Shown: piece by piece, positions 26,561 through 34,709 of the stretch
Numbering within the stretch: position 1 is the first letter of the stretch
Layout of the letters: the number at the start of each line of letters is the position of its first letter
Assembly (NCBI RefSeq): GCF_027912415.1
Contig: NZ_CP115175.1
Span: 1,922,001 to 1,986,000, forward strand
From: Homoserinibacter sp. YIM 151385
GTDB taxonomy: Bacteria; Actinomycetota; Actinomycetes; Actinomycetales; Microbacteriaceae
Direction: 5' to 3'
Length of the DNA stretch: 64,000 bases
Notes under the pieces: generated by a model
Told to the model about the DNA's origin: nothing
Databases searched by the model: none
Seen by the model: the letters and a program-made list of their open reading frames with translations, nothing else
Made by a program: the position numbers and the translations under genes

Positions 26561-27595
26561 CTACTCCTCGCGCGAGCCGCCGTCGACCGCGGCGTCGAGG
26601 AAGCGGATCGTCGAGTCGAACGCGCCGCGCGCGGGCTGGTCGTCGAGCTCGAACTGGTACTCGTGCCCGAGTCGCGGCTCGTGGTCGTCCGGGAAGAGGA
26701 AGGGGACGGTGACGACACCCAGCTCCTCGAGACGTCTGGCGAGCGGCTCGGACTGGGTCGCCGTGAGCGGGTCGCCGTTGCCTCCGGAGATCCAGGTCGG
26801 CGGAAAGGCGGCGGTGACGCGGTCGAGCGTGGACATCTGCTCCGCTCCCGCCGTGCGGGACCAGTCCCGTTCGCCGAGATACGACCACAGCGCGACCCGG
26901 AAGCCCCACCCGGTGATGCCGGGCGCGTCGGGGATGCCGGAGACGTCGTAGATGCCGCAGTTCAGCACGACACCGCGCAGCTGCCCCCGCTCGACCGGCG
27001 CCGGGATGCCGACCTCGGCGGCGTAGGCGGGGTCGGTCACCAGGAGCGCGAGCTGGCTGGCCAGGTTCGCCCCGGCGGAGTCGCCGGCGAGCACGATCCG
27101 CGAGGCGTCGATGCCGTATCGGTCGGCGTCGTCCGCGATCGCGGCGATGGTCGATGCCAGCTCGCGCAGGCCGTCGGGATACACGTGCTCGGGACCGAGG
27201 GCGTAGTCGAGACCCACCGCCACGTATCCCTCGGATGCCAGCAGGCGCAGGTAGGGCCCGACCGCGCCCTTCTCGCCGGAGATCCAGGCACCGCCGTGGA
27301 TCCAGATGACGGCCGGGCGCGGGCCCGGATCGGCTGCGGCCGGCGCGAACAGGTCGAACGGCCGCGAGCCGGGGGCACCGGTGTCGACATCCAGACGGCT
27401 CGTCACACCCGACTCCGGCGCGTGCCGACTCATCTCCTCCGCGGTCACCCTGCCGTTGTGCTCGAACAGCGCTCGAATCGCCAACGCACCGGGCCAGGGG
27501 CTGAGCAGCGTCGCCCCGGCGACCGCGACACCGGCGAGGAGGGCGACCGTCGGCAGCAGGCGCGATGGACGTCGGTACCACGGTCGACGCGCCAT
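26561..27595 (-). CDS. Alpha/beta hydrolase, HSL/carboxylesterase type, membrane-anchored
   Basis: 344 aa. One N-terminal membrane helix (about residues 12-32), then an alpha/beta hydrolase domain with the oxyanion motif HGGAW, the nucleophile elbow GDSAGAN and a late catalytic His near PDDHEPRLGHE. This is the hormone-sensitive-lipase-like group acting on short acyl esters. The catalytic domain is probably extracytoplasmic. The ATG follows TAGGGT-N6. It converges on the lipoprotein gene with a 13-bp gap. Confidence 0.88.
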   Translation of the reverse strand: MARRPWYRRPSRLLPTVALLAGVAVAGATLLSPWPGALAIRALFEHNGRVTAEEMSRHAPESGVTSRLDVDTGAPGSRPFDLFAPAAADPGPRPAVIWIHGGAWISGEKGAVGPYLRLLASEGYVAVGLDYALGPEHVYPDGLRELASTIAAIADDADRYGIDASRIVLAGDSAGANLASQLALLVTDPAYAAEVGIPAPVERGQLRGVVLNCGIYDVSGIPDAPGITGWGFRVALWSYLGERDWSRTAGAEQMSTLDRVTAAFPPTWISGGNGDPLTATQSEPLARRLEELGVVTVPFLFPDDHEPRLGHEYQFELDDQPARGAFDSTIRFLDAAVDGGSREE

Positions 27596-27601
27596 GAGGC
27601 G

Positions 27602-27607
27602 ACCCTA
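27602..27607 (-). promoter_or_regulatory. -10 element TAGGGT of the alpha/beta hydrolase gene
   Basis: On the minus strand TAGGGT, six bases, then ATG at 27595. Confidence 0.6.
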
Positions 27608-27655
27608 GGGCACGGTGCGTTGTCGGAGCTGTCGCGATGCGCGCGGCTGCGCGAC

Positions 27656-27693
27656 TTGACCCCGACGCAGCGTCATAGTTTCTCCTGGGGAGA
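27656..27693 (+). promoter_or_regulatory. Promoter/operator region of the CPBP-MerR operon
   Basis: TTGACC (27656-27661, -35-like) is followed at once by the perfect palindrome GACGCAGCGTC (27664-27674) and then TCTCC-TGG-GGAGA (27681-27693). A palindrome just downstream of the -35 is where MerR-family activators bind, and a MerR gene is second in this operon. The exact -10 is uncertain. Confidence 0.4.
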
Positions 27694-27722
27694 TCGGCCT
27701 CTCTCACAGAAGGAATCACCTC

Positions 27723-28631
27723 GTGTCCGCTCCGTCCCCGTCCCCGTCCCGGCATCCGGCGCTCTCCGGCTACGCCCGATCACTCGGCCATCGACCTCAG
27801 CTCTGGCGGACGCTCGTCGCCGCCGTCGGCGGCATCGCCGCCCTCCTCGGCCTCACCGCGGCCGCCGTCCCGGTCGGGATCGCCGTGGACATGCTGCTCG
27901 GCATCGAGCCCTTCGACCCGGCGGCTCCGTCGTTCACGATCGGCCTGTGGGTCTCGGGGAACATCATGATCGCGCTGCTGATCCCGCTGAGCATGCTGCT
28001 GCGCAGGCTCGCGTACGGCGCGGGGGCACTCCGCACGATGTCGTCGGCGGCGGGTCGCTTCCGCTGGGGGGTCCTCGCCCGAGCGGCCCTCGTCGTCATG
28101 CCGGTGTGGCTCGTCTACGCGCTCGCGATCCAGCCTGCGCTCGGCACCGGCGCCCCGCAGTGGACGGCCGTCAGTCTCGTGCTCTGCGTGGTGGCGCTCG
28201 TGACGATCCCCTTCCAGTCCGCCGGCGAGGAATACCTCTTCCGCGGGCTGATCTTCCCCGCCATCGGTGCCCGGTTCGCGCGGCCCCTCGTGGCGTCTGC
28301 GGTCGCCACCGCCGTCACCGCGCTGCAGTTCGGCCTGATCCACGGCGCGTCAGACGCGTGGTCGGTGGTGTACTACATCTTCATGGGCGTCATGTTCGCC
28401 GTGCTCACCGAGCGCACCGGGGGCCTCGAGCTCCCCGTCCTGATCCACGCCACGAACAACACCCTGCTGCTCCTGCCGGTCATCCTCGCGGACGAGCTGG
28501 CGACCGTCTCGACGCCGTCCGGCCCGCTCGTGGTCATCCCGATCCTGGTGGTCGCGATCGCGACGGCGGCGCTCTGGAAGATGACCCCGCGGATCACGGG
28601 AGCTCCGCAGACGCGCGAGGCGGCCGCGTGA
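27723..28631 (+). CDS. CPBP-family intramembrane metalloprotease
   Basis: 302 aa with about eight membrane helices. The CPBP (Abi) motifs are EEYLFRG (Glu pair near residue 169), FGLIHGA and HATNNT, which supply the metal-binding and catalytic residues inside the membrane. Known relatives process prenylated proteins or bacteriocin-related peptides; this substrate is unknown. The GTG start has AGAAGGA eight bases upstream, so it has a normal leader. The stop overlaps the GTG of the MerR regulator, forming a two-gene operon. Confidence 0.88.
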   Translation: MSAPSPSPSRHPALSGYARSLGHRPQLWRTLVAAVGGIAALLGLTAAAVPVGIAVDMLLGIEPFDPAAPSFTIGLWVSGNIMIALLIPLSMLLRRLAYGAGALRTMSSAAGRFRWGVLARAALVVMPVWLVYALAIQPALGTGAPQWTAVSLVLCVVALVTIPFQSAGEEYLFRGLIFPAIGARFARPLVASAVATAVTALQFGLIHGASDAWSVVYYIFMGVMFAVLTERTGGLELPVLIHATNNTLLLLPVILADELATVSTPSGPLVVIPILVVAIATAALWKMTPRITGAPQTREAAA

Positions 28632-29407
28632 GGAGCAGGGATCTCGCGCGGCTGGCGGGCGTCTCGGTGCGCACGCTGCGCCACTATCACCAGATCGGCG
28701 TCCTGCCGGAGCCCGAGCGGTCCGCGAACGGCTATCGCGCGTACACCGCGGCGGACCTGGTGCGAGTGCTGCGGGTGAGACGGCTCGCGGAGCTCGGCGT
28801 GCCGCTCGCCAACATCGACTCCGCGGTCGACGTCGACGACGAACTCGCCCAGCTGGACCGCCGCTACGCGCAGCAGATCGAGGAGCTCCAGGAGCGGCGC
28901 GAGATCATCTCGGGGTTGCGCCGGCGAGGTCCTCACGCGGACGTCCCCGCATATGCGCTCGAGTACATCGCCGCCCTCGGATCCCGCGCCGATGTCACGC
29001 CCGAGTCGATGCAGACGGAAGGCGATGCGGCGGCGGTGCTGGAGCTGCTTCTCGACTCGCCGTCCCTCGCCTCGCTCGGTGCGCTGAGCGAGGCCGAGTC
29101 CGCGCAGCTCGCCGCGGTCGCCGCCGATCTCCTCGCGCTCGACGACGCCGCGCCGATGGCACGCATCGATGACGCCGCCGCGGCTCTGGCCGGGGTGATG
29201 CACCGGCTCCAGAGCATCCTCGACACACGACGACTGAGCGGCGCCGTCAGCGACTCGATCGACCTGCACTTCCGCGGCCAGCTCAACGATGCGCAGATCG
29301 AAGCCGCCCGACGCGCGGCAGCTCGGTACGACGACCTCACCGCGGGCTTCTCGGGCGAGGACGGCCGCGACACCCATCACGACGCCGCGAGACGCCCCGC
29401 GCCCTGA
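28628..29407 (+). CDS. MerR-family transcriptional regulator
   Basis: 259 aa. The N-terminal winged helix-turn-helix LARLAGVSVRTLRHYHQIGV and the wing RSANGYRAYTAADL are typical of MerR. A coiled dimerisation helix follows, then a large effector domain of about 130 residues with no recognisable ligand pocket. GTG start overlaps the CPBP protease stop, so it probably controls its own operon through the palindrome upstream of 27723. It has no cysteine cluster of the metal-sensing type. Confidence 0.87.
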   Translation: MRSRDLARLAGVSVRTLRHYHQIGVLPEPERSANGYRAYTAADLVRVLRVRRLAELGVPLANIDSAVDVDDELAQLDRRYAQQIEELQERREIISGLRRRGPHADVPAYALEYIAALGSRADVTPESMQTEGDAAAVLELLLDSPSLASLGALSEAESAQLAAVAADLLALDDAAPMARIDDAAAALAGVMHRLQSILDTRRLSGAVSDSIDLHFRGQLNDAQIEAARRAAARYDDLTAGFSGEDGRDTHHDAARRPAP

Positions 29408-29420
29408 GAAGCCCGCAGAC

Positions 29421-30590
29421 CTAGACCCGCGTCAGCGCGTTCGCGCGCGCGACCTCGCCGAGCCAGGCGAGCGAGGGCTTCGGGTGCCGCTGGAAGGTCT
29501 CGCGATCCCAGGCGATGAGGCCGAAGGTCGCGTCGTAGGTGCCCCACTCGTAGTTGTCGAGGGCGCTCCAGTGGAGGTAGCCGCGCACGTCGATCCCGCG
29601 CTCGATGCACTCGAGCACCGAGGAGAGGGCACCGGCCGTGTAGTCGATGCGGCGCGCGTCGTCGGCGGTCGCGATCCCGTTCTCCGTGACGTAGACGGGC
29701 ACGCCGGGCGCCCAGCGCGCCGAGTTGCGGATGCCGTCGCCGATCGCGGGCGGGTAGTACTCCCAGCCGGTGAGGGTGCGCTCGGCGTCCTCCGCCCACG
29801 GGATGGGGCCCTCGGCGCCGATGCGGGTGCGCGTGTAGGCCTGGATGCCGATCCAGTCGTCGTCCTTCGCGGCGTCGAGGAACACGTCCTCCCGCGACCA
29901 GGCGTACTCGTCGCGCACCGCCTCCGCACCCGGGTCGGGCTGATAGGCCTGCGTCGCGACCGACCAGCCGGCCTCGGCGCCGATGCCGCGGACGAGGTCG
30001 ACGGCGCGGCGGTGGGCGGCGACGAGGCGCTCGGTCACGCCGGGGACGCCCGGCGGGAGCCCCGCGCTCGGGAATCCGACCTCCGGGTCGGCGAGCACCG
30101 AGACCATGTTGGGCTCGTTGATGGTGCAGACGAGGCGCACGTCGTCGAGCACGGGCAGCGCCGCCTCGACGTAGCGGGCGAAGCGGTCGACGACGCCGTC
30201 CTCGTGCCAGCCGCCCTCGCGCGCGAGCCACAGCGGGTTCGTGAAGTGGTGCAGCGTGACCATCGGCTCGAGGCCGAGCTCGCGGGCGGTGCCGACCATG
30301 CGGCGGTAGTGGTCGATGGCGGCGCGGCTGACGAAGCCGGGCTCGGGCTCGATGCGCGCCCACTCGATGCTGAAGCGGTAGCTCGTGAGCCCGGCCTGCG
30401 CGAGCAGGCGCATGTCCTCGGCGTAGCGGTGGTAGCTGTCAGCGGCGTCGCCGGAGGGCTCGTGTACGGGGGCGCCGAGGTGGCCGTGCTCGCGCGCCCA
30501 CCAGTCGGAGTTGGTGTTGCCCCCCTCGACCTGGTGCGCGGCGGTGGAGGCGCCCCACAGGAAGGATGCGGGGAAGTTCGGGGAGGTCAT
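29421..30590 (-). CDS. GH1 family beta-glucosidase
   Basis: 389-aa retaining glycosidase, slightly short for GH1 (usually about 440-480). The acid/base is E159 in TINEP and the nucleophile E303 in VTENG. The substrate-pocket ASTAAHQVEGG and HHFTNPLW are present. Cytoplasmic. The ATG at 30590 is preferred: AAAGG lies five bases upstream and the family opening FLWGASTAAHQ follows. Transcribed divergently from a TetR regulator that probably controls it. Could act on beta-glucosides or related disaccharides. Confidence 0.9.
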   Translation of the reverse strand: MTSPNFPASFLWGASTAAHQVEGGNTNSDWWAREHGHLGAPVHEPSGDAADSYHRYAEDMRLLAQAGLTSYRFSIEWARIEPEPGFVSRAAIDHYRRMVGTARELGLEPMVTLHHFTNPLWLAREGGWHEDGVVDRFARYVEAALPVLDDVRLVCTINEPNMVSVLADPEVGFPSAGLPPGVPGVTERLVAAHRRAVDLVRGIGAEAGWSVATQAYQPDPGAEAVRDEYAWSREDVFLDAAKDDDWIGIQAYTRTRIGAEGPIPWAEDAERTLTGWEYYPPAIGDGIRNSARWAPGVPVYVTENGIATADDARRIDYTAGALSSVLECIERGIDVRGYLHWSALDNYEWGTYDATFGLIAWDRETFQRHPKPSLAWLGEVARANALTRV

Positions 30591-30634
30591 GGCGGCCTTT
30601 CCGTCGGGACCGGCGACGATGCCGGGAACACCCA

Positions 30635-30663
30635 ACGCTAGGCCGAACCCTGAACGCATGCAA
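30635..30663 (-). promoter_or_regulatory. Sigma-70-type promoter of the GH1 gene with possible TetR operator
   Basis: Minus strand: TTGCAT (30663-30658), 17 bases, TAGCGT (30640-30635). The interval 30644-30678 carries an imperfect dyad with outer arms CCGAA and TTCGG and inner TGAA/TTCA, between the divergent starts, a likely TetR operator. Confidence 0.5.
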
Positions 30664-30688
30664 GGTTTTCATTCGGGATGCGAGCCGC

Positions 30689-30694
30689 TACCGT
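30689..30694 (+). promoter_or_regulatory. -10 element TACCGT, leaderless TetR gene
   Basis: TACCGT, six bases, ATG at 30701. Confidence 0.6.
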
Positions 30695-30700
30695 GCTGAC

Positions 30701-31315
30701 ATGCCCGAGAACCGTGCGCGCGGGCCCTACGCGAAGGGCATCCTGCGCCGCCAGCAGATCCTCGACGCCGCCGTCGAGGTCTTCGCCCGCAGCGGCTACC
30801 ACGCGGGCTCACTCCGCGAGATCGCGAAGCGCGTCGGCCTCACCAGCGCCGGCGTCATGCACCACTTCACGAGCAAGGAGGAGCTCTTCCTCGAGGTCCT
30901 CCGCGAGCGCGACCGCCGAGTCGAGGATGCCGCCGGCATCGTCACCGAGGACACCCTCCTCGAGCAGTCGCGCAAGGTCGTCGCCCACAACCAGCGCACG
31001 CGCGGGCTCACCTCGCTCTACACGGTCGTCTCGGCCGAGGCCACCGACCCCTCGCATCCCGCCCACGAGGACTTCCGGGCGCGCTACGCGGCGAGCGCCG
31101 AGCGCACGCGGGCCGTCATCGCCGATGCGCAGCGCGACGGCCTCGTCCGGGCGGACCTGGATGCGGCCACGGCCGCGCGCATCATCCCCGCCGTCATGGA
31201 CGGCCTCCAGCAGCAGTGGCTGCTCGAACCCGAATTCGACATGGCCGCGGCGTTCGAGGAGTTCGCGCGCGTGTTCCTGCTGCCGCCGGCGCCGGCGGCA
31301 CCGCCGACGGCCTAG
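30701..31315 (+). CDS. TetR/AcrR-family regulator
   Basis: 204 aa. DNA-binding helix-turn-helix in residues about 15-60 (LDAAVEVFARSGYHAGSLRE, then VGLTSAGVMHHF). The ligand domain contains RARYAASAERTRAVI and a typical late dimerisation helix. It is divergent from the GH1 glucosidase with 110 bp between starts, so it is the likely repressor of sugar use. Leaderless start. Its TAG shares a CTAG with the TAG of the convergent rocD gene, leaving no space for a terminator. Confidence 0.88.
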   Translation: MPENRARGPYAKGILRRQQILDAAVEVFARSGYHAGSLREIAKRVGLTSAGVMHHFTSKEELFLEVLRERDRRVEDAAGIVTEDTLLEQSRKVVAHNQRTRGLTSLYTVVSAEATDPSHPAHEDFRARYAASAERTRAVIADAQRDGLVRADLDAATAARIIPAVMDGLQQQWLLEPEFDMAAAFEEFARVFLLPPAPAAPPTA

Positions 31316-32562
31316 CCGCGGAGCTCCGCGAGCACCGCCTCCAGCTGGTCGACGGCCCAGTCCAGATCGGCGAGCTCGACGACGATCGGCGGCGCGAGCC
31401 GCAGGGTCGAGCCGTGCGTGTCCTTCGCGAGGACCCCGCGCTCCGCGAGCAGCTCGCACACGCGGCGGCCCGAGGCGAGCGCCGGGTCGACGTCGATGCC
31501 GGCCCACAGCCCGACGCCGCGCACCTCGGTCAGCCCCTGCCCGACGAGCGCCCGGAGGCGCTGCTGCAGGTGCTCGCCGAGCTGGCGGGCGCGGGTCTGC
31601 ATGTCCCCGGTCTCGAGCAGCTCGACGACCGCGAGCCCGACGGCCGCCGCGAGCGGGTTGCCGCCGAAGGTGGAGCCGTGCTGGCCGGGCTGGATGACGC
31701 CGATCACGTCCGCATCCCCCACGACCGCGCTCACCGGCACGATCCCGCCGCCCAGCGCCTTGCCGAGCAGGATGAGGTCGGGCTCGACGCCCGCGTTGCG
31801 CACCTGCAGGGTCGCCCCGGTGCGGCCGAGTCCCGACTGGATCTCGTCGGCGATGAAGAGCGCGTTCCGCTCCGTCGTCAGCGCGCGCACGCCCGGCAGG
31901 TAGTCGGCGGGCGGGACGCGGATGCCGGCCTCGCCCTGGATGGGCTCGAGGAGCACGGCGACCGTGTTCTCGTCGATCGCCGCCTCGAGCGCCGCGAGGT
32001 CGCCGTAGGGCACCGACACGAAGCCGGGCGTGTACGGCCCGAAGTCGGCGCGCGCCTCCGCGTCGTCGCTGAAGCTGATGATCGTCGTCGTGCGGCCGTG
32101 GAAGTTGCCGTTCGCGACCACGATGCGGGCCTTGCCGGTCGGCACGCCCTTGACGCGGTATCCCCAGGCCCGGGCGATCTTGATGGCCGACTCGACCGCC
32201 TCCGCGCCCGTGTTCATCGGCAGGACCATCTCCTTGCCGACGAGGCGGGCGAGCCGCTCGAGGAAGGGGCCGAGGCGGTCGTTGTGGAAGGCGCGGCTGG
32301 TGAGCGTGAGCCGGTCGAGCTGCGCCTTCGCGGCGGCGACGAGCGCCGGATGGCCGTGCCCGAAGTTCACGGCCGAGTACGCGGCGAGGCAGTCGAGGTA
32401 GCGGCGGCCGTCGACGTCCGTGATCCAGGCGCCCTCGGCGGAGGCGGCGACGACGTGCAGCGGGTGGTAGTTGTGGGCGCCCCAGCGCTCGGCCTGCTCG
32501 ATGACCCGCTCGGTGCGCGTCGCCTCCGCGCGGATCGCGTCGGCCCCGGCGCCGGCGCTCAT
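31312..32562 (-). CDS. rocD: Ornithine aminotransferase
   Basis: 416-aa class III PLP aminotransferase that converts ornithine and 2-oxoglutarate to glutamate semialdehyde and glutamate. NYHPLHVV near the N-terminus, NTGAEAVE, NGNFHGRTT, IADEIQSGLGRTG and the PLP lysine in LLGKALGGG are RocD features. ATGA overlap couples it to the DDAH/arginine-dihydrolase-like gene upstream. The pair would turn arginine into glutamate semialdehyde, which PutA (35.4-38.9 kb) can oxidise. Longer in-frame reading upstream belongs to the other gene. Confidence 0.93.
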   Translation of the reverse strand: MSAGAGADAIRAEATRTERVIEQAERWGAHNYHPLHVVAASAEGAWITDVDGRRYLDCLAAYSAVNFGHGHPALVAAAKAQLDRLTLTSRAFHNDRLGPFLERLARLVGKEMVLPMNTGAEAVESAIKIARAWGYRVKGVPTGKARIVVANGNFHGRTTTIISFSDDAEARADFGPYTPGFVSVPYGDLAALEAAIDENTVAVLLEPIQGEAGIRVPPADYLPGVRALTTERNALFIADEIQSGLGRTGATLQVRNAGVEPDLILLGKALGGGIVPVSAVVGDADVIGVIQPGQHGSTFGGNPLAAAVGLAVVELLETGDMQTRARQLGEHLQQRLRALVGQGLTEVRGVGLWAGIDVDPALASGRRVCELLAERGVLAKDTHGSTLRLAPPIVVELADLDWAVDQLEAVLAELRG

Positions 32563-33407
32563 CGCCGCAGCTCCAGCGTGCAGCACTTCACGCCGCCGCC
32601 GCCGAGCAGCAGCTCGGAGAGGTCGACGCCGATCGGGGTGAAGCCGCGCTCGCGCAGCTGCCGCTCGAAGTCGACGGCACGGGCGGCGATGACGACGTTG
32701 CGCCCGTCGCTGAAGGAGTTGAGGCCGAGGACGGCGGCATCCTCGTCGTTCACGTGGATCGCCTGCGGGAAGCGCTCCTCGAGGATCGCGCGGGAGGCGT
32801 CGTCGAAGGCCTTCGGCAGGTAGGCCACGCTGTCGGGGCCGCCGCGGGAGTCGAGCACCGCGAAGGCGGTGTCGAGGTGGTAGAAGCTCGGGTCGACGAG
32901 CTTGAGCGTCACGACCTCGCGGCCGTAGATGCGGCGCAGCTCGTCGTGGCTCGCGGCGTCGGAGCGGAAGCCGGTGCCCGCGTAGATGGTTTCGCCGACG
33001 AGCAGGAAGTCGCCCTCGCCCTCGTTCGTGGAGACGGGCTCGCGGACCTCGAAGCCGTCCGCGCGGAACCAGTCCATGTAGGCGGGGCCCTCGGGGCCGC
33101 GCTCGTCGAACTGGAAGCGCGCCCCGTAGGCGACGCCGTCGAGCACGTACCCGCCGTTCGCCGCGTAGACCATGTCGGGGAGGCCGGCGATCGGGTCGAC
33201 GAGGTGCACGTCGAAGCCGAGATCGAGGTAGGTGCGGTACAGGACCTCCCACTGGCGCAGCGCGAGCGAGGTGTCGGTGGGGGCCTCGGGATGCATCCAC
33301 GGGTTGATCCGGTACGAGACCGTGAAGTGCTCGGGCCGGCACATGAGCACGGTGCGGGCGGTCGCGGTGCGGACGGGGATGCCGGCTGCGGGCTGCGTAA
33401 GCGTCAC
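32559..33407 (-). CDS. DDAH / arginine deiminase-superfamily enzyme
   Basis: 282 aa, guanidino-modifying fold. Conserved residues: D79 in PDMVYAAN, Glu in NEGEGDF (about 130), H177 in FYHLDTAF and the nucleophile C275 or C276 in GGGGVKCCTLE at the C-terminus. Such enzymes release citrulline plus dimethylamine from dimethylarginine, or ornithine from arginine. Coupling to rocD favours a route from an arginine-type substrate to ornithine. GTG start with GGAG close by. The divergent AsnC/Lrp gene is the likely regulator. Confidence 0.87.
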   Translation of the reverse strand: MTLTQPAAGIPVRTATARTVLMCRPEHFTVSYRINPWMHPEAPTDTSLALRQWEVLYRTYLDLGFDVHLVDPIAGLPDMVYAANGGYVLDGVAYGARFQFDERGPEGPAYMDWFRADGFEVREPVSTNEGEGDFLLVGETIYAGTGFRSDAASHDELRRIYGREVVTLKLVDPSFYHLDTAFAVLDSRGGPDSVAYLPKAFDDASRAILEERFPQAIHVNDEDAAVLGLNSFSDGRNVVIAARAVDFERQLRERGFTPIGVDLSELLLGGGGVKCCTLELRR

Positions 33408-33459
33408 GTCTCCATGGTCACACGCGGTTTCCGGCGTTTCTCGGCATGATGCGCACTGT

Positions 33460-33489
33460 CATTGCGCAGATCAGAGGCACAACGCAATG
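33460..33489. promoter_or_regulatory. Likely AsnC/Lrp operator between ddaH-like and asnC genes
   Basis: Perfect arms CATTGCG (33460-33466) and CGCAATG (33483-33489), 16 bases apart, lie between the divergent starts. A further TGCGCA half-site occurs at 33450-33455. The right arm sits just upstream of the TACGCT -10 of the regulator. Confidence 0.55.
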
Positions 33490-33497
33490 AATCGGCG

Positions 33498-33503
33498 TAC
33501 GCT
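33498..33503 (+). promoter_or_regulatory. -10 element TACGCT, leaderless AsnC gene
   Basis: TACGCT, six bases, ATG at 33510. Confidence 0.6.
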
Positions 33504-33509
33504 CTGAGG

Positions 33510-33947
33510 ATGGACAACCTCGACCACGGCATCCTCGACCTCCTCCGACAGAACGCTCGAGCCGGCTACGGGGACATCGGCGACCGCATCGGCCTCAGCG
33601 CCTCCGCCGTCAAGCGACGCGTCGACCGGCTCGTCGCCGACGGGGTCATCCGCGGCTTCACGATCCAGGTCGACCCGGCGGTCGAGGGCCTCGCGACGGA
33701 AGCCTACGTCGAGCTGTTCTGCCGTGGAACCGTCGCGCCCGACGACCTCAAGCGGATCCTGTCCGGGGTGCCCGAGGTGGTCGACGCCTGCACCATCACG
33801 GGCGACGCGGACGCGATCGTCCGCATCCGCTCGCGCGACATCCCCTCGCTCGAGGACGCGCTCGAGCGCGTGCGCATCGCGCCGAGCGTCGACCACACGC
33901 GCTCGGCGATCGTGCTGTCGCGGCTCATCCAGCGCCGCTCCGAGTAG
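33510..33947 (+). CDS. Lrp/AsnC-family regulator
   Basis: 145 aa. The N-terminal helix-turn-helix IGDRIGLSASAVKRRVDRLV and the C-terminal RAM domain (ACTITGDADAIVRI) match the family. It is divergent from the ddaH-like/rocD operon and very likely its arginine- or ornithine-responsive regulator. The start at 33510 is fixed by the -10 element six bases away; an upstream in-frame ATG would run through the operator. An AGACATGTCT repeat follows directly after its stop. Confidence 0.92.
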   Translation: MDNLDHGILDLLRQNARAGYGDIGDRIGLSASAVKRRVDRLVADGVIRGFTIQVDPAVEGLATEAYVELFCRGTVAPDDLKRILSGVPEVVDACTITGDADAIVRIRSRDIPSLEDALERVRIAPSVDHTRSAIVLSRLIQRRSE

Positions 33948-33953
33948 CCCGGG

Positions 33954-34029
33954 CCGCGAGAGACATGTCTGCGGCGCCGCGGACACTCGTACGCGCGCGT
34001 CCCTCGCGCAACAGACATGTCTCTGGCGG
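33954..34029. repeat. AGACATGTCT-type palindromic repeat, copy B
   Basis: Arms at 33954-33971 and 34012-34029 match at 17 of 18 positions, each containing AGACATGTCT. About 40 bases between include the palindrome GCGGCGCCGC. It begins 7 bp after the asnC stop. Confidence 0.8.
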
Positions 34030-34156
34030 AGAACGAGGAGGAGGAGGGTCGCGAGCGGGGCTCGAGCGGGACCTCCGATGGCGCCGGCATATCGGGGTCC
34101 GGCGCCATCGGCACAGCCGCGCCGGGATCAGGGTACGGGCGGCTGTTGTGGTAATT

Positions 34157-34189
34157 GACGTCGATCGAGGTTCGGGTTCGATCGATGTC
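34157..34189. repeat. Inverted repeat upstream of the GntR gene
   Basis: Arms GACGTCGATCGA and TCGATCGATGTC (11 of 12 match) with a 9-base spacer, about 130 bp before the GntR start. It could be a regulator site or an RNA hairpin. Confidence 0.5.
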
Positions 34190-34305
34190 GGGGCGATGTG
34201 GGTCACTCCCCGCAGACCAGTATGGGGTACAGATCGCTGTCCGCACAATGGAGGACAGGGCCCAGTTCGGGGGTGATCTGAGCGCGGGTCCCCGAGCAGT
34301 CGGGG

Positions 34306-34311
34306 TAGCGT
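34306..34311 (+). promoter_or_regulatory. -10 element TAGCGT, leaderless GntR gene
   Basis: TAGCGT, six bases, GTG at 34318. Confidence 0.6.
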
Positions 34312-34317
34312 TCGAGC

Positions 34318-34680
34318 GTGGACGGCATCCGCATCGACCCCGGCTCCCCGAACGCCGCATCACAGCTGCGCGAGCAGCTGCTCGCGCGCATCCGCGACGG
34401 TGCGCTCGCGGGCGGCACCCGCCTCCCCTCGGTCCGCGCCCTCGCGGCCGAGCTCGGCCTCGCCCCGGGCACCGTCGCGCGGAGCTACCGCGAGCTCGAG
34501 CAGGCGGGTGCGGTCGAGACGCGCGGCCGCGGCGGCACGATCGTCGCCTGGTCGACGGATGCGGCCGAGCGCCGGCTCGAGGAGGCCGCCCAGGCCTACG
34601 CGCAGCAGGCGCGGGATGCGGGGGTCGCCCCCGAGCACGCCGCCGAGCTCGTGCGCGCCGCCCTGGAGGGGAGCGCCTGA
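34318..34680 (+). CDS. Short GntR-family (YtrA-type) regulator
   Basis: 120 aa. The winged helix-turn-helix contains LPSVRALAAELGLAPGTVAR and YRELEQAGAVETRGRGGT, then only a short helical tail with no ligand domain, as in the YtrA subgroup. YtrA regulators usually control an adjacent ABC transporter; none is present here. The next gene (LURP-one-like) follows 29 bp after its stop but has its own -10. Leaderless GTG start. Confidence 0.88.
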   Translation: MDGIRIDPGSPNAASQLREQLLARIRDGALAGGTRLPSVRALAAELGLAPGTVARSYRELEQAGAVETRGRGGTIVAWSTDAAERRLEEAAQAYAQQARDAGVAPEHAAELVRAALEGSA

Positions 34681-34697
34681 GCAGCGCTCAGCTCCCC

Positions 34698-34703
34698 TAT
34701 GCT
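34698..34703 (+). promoter_or_regulatory. -10 element TATGCT, leaderless start at 34710
   Basis: TATGCT, six bases, GTG. Confidence 0.6.
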
Positions 34704-34709
34704 CGGCAC

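Larger units (their letters stand above)
34030..34317. other. Gene-free stretch between asnC and the GntR gene
   Basis: With copy B of the repeat this makes a 370-bp gap (33948-34317). Besides the inverted repeat at 34157-34189 and the TAGCGT at its end, I see no coding sequence with the local codon bias and no recognisable RNA. It is less GC-rich than the genes around it. Confidence 0.6.
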
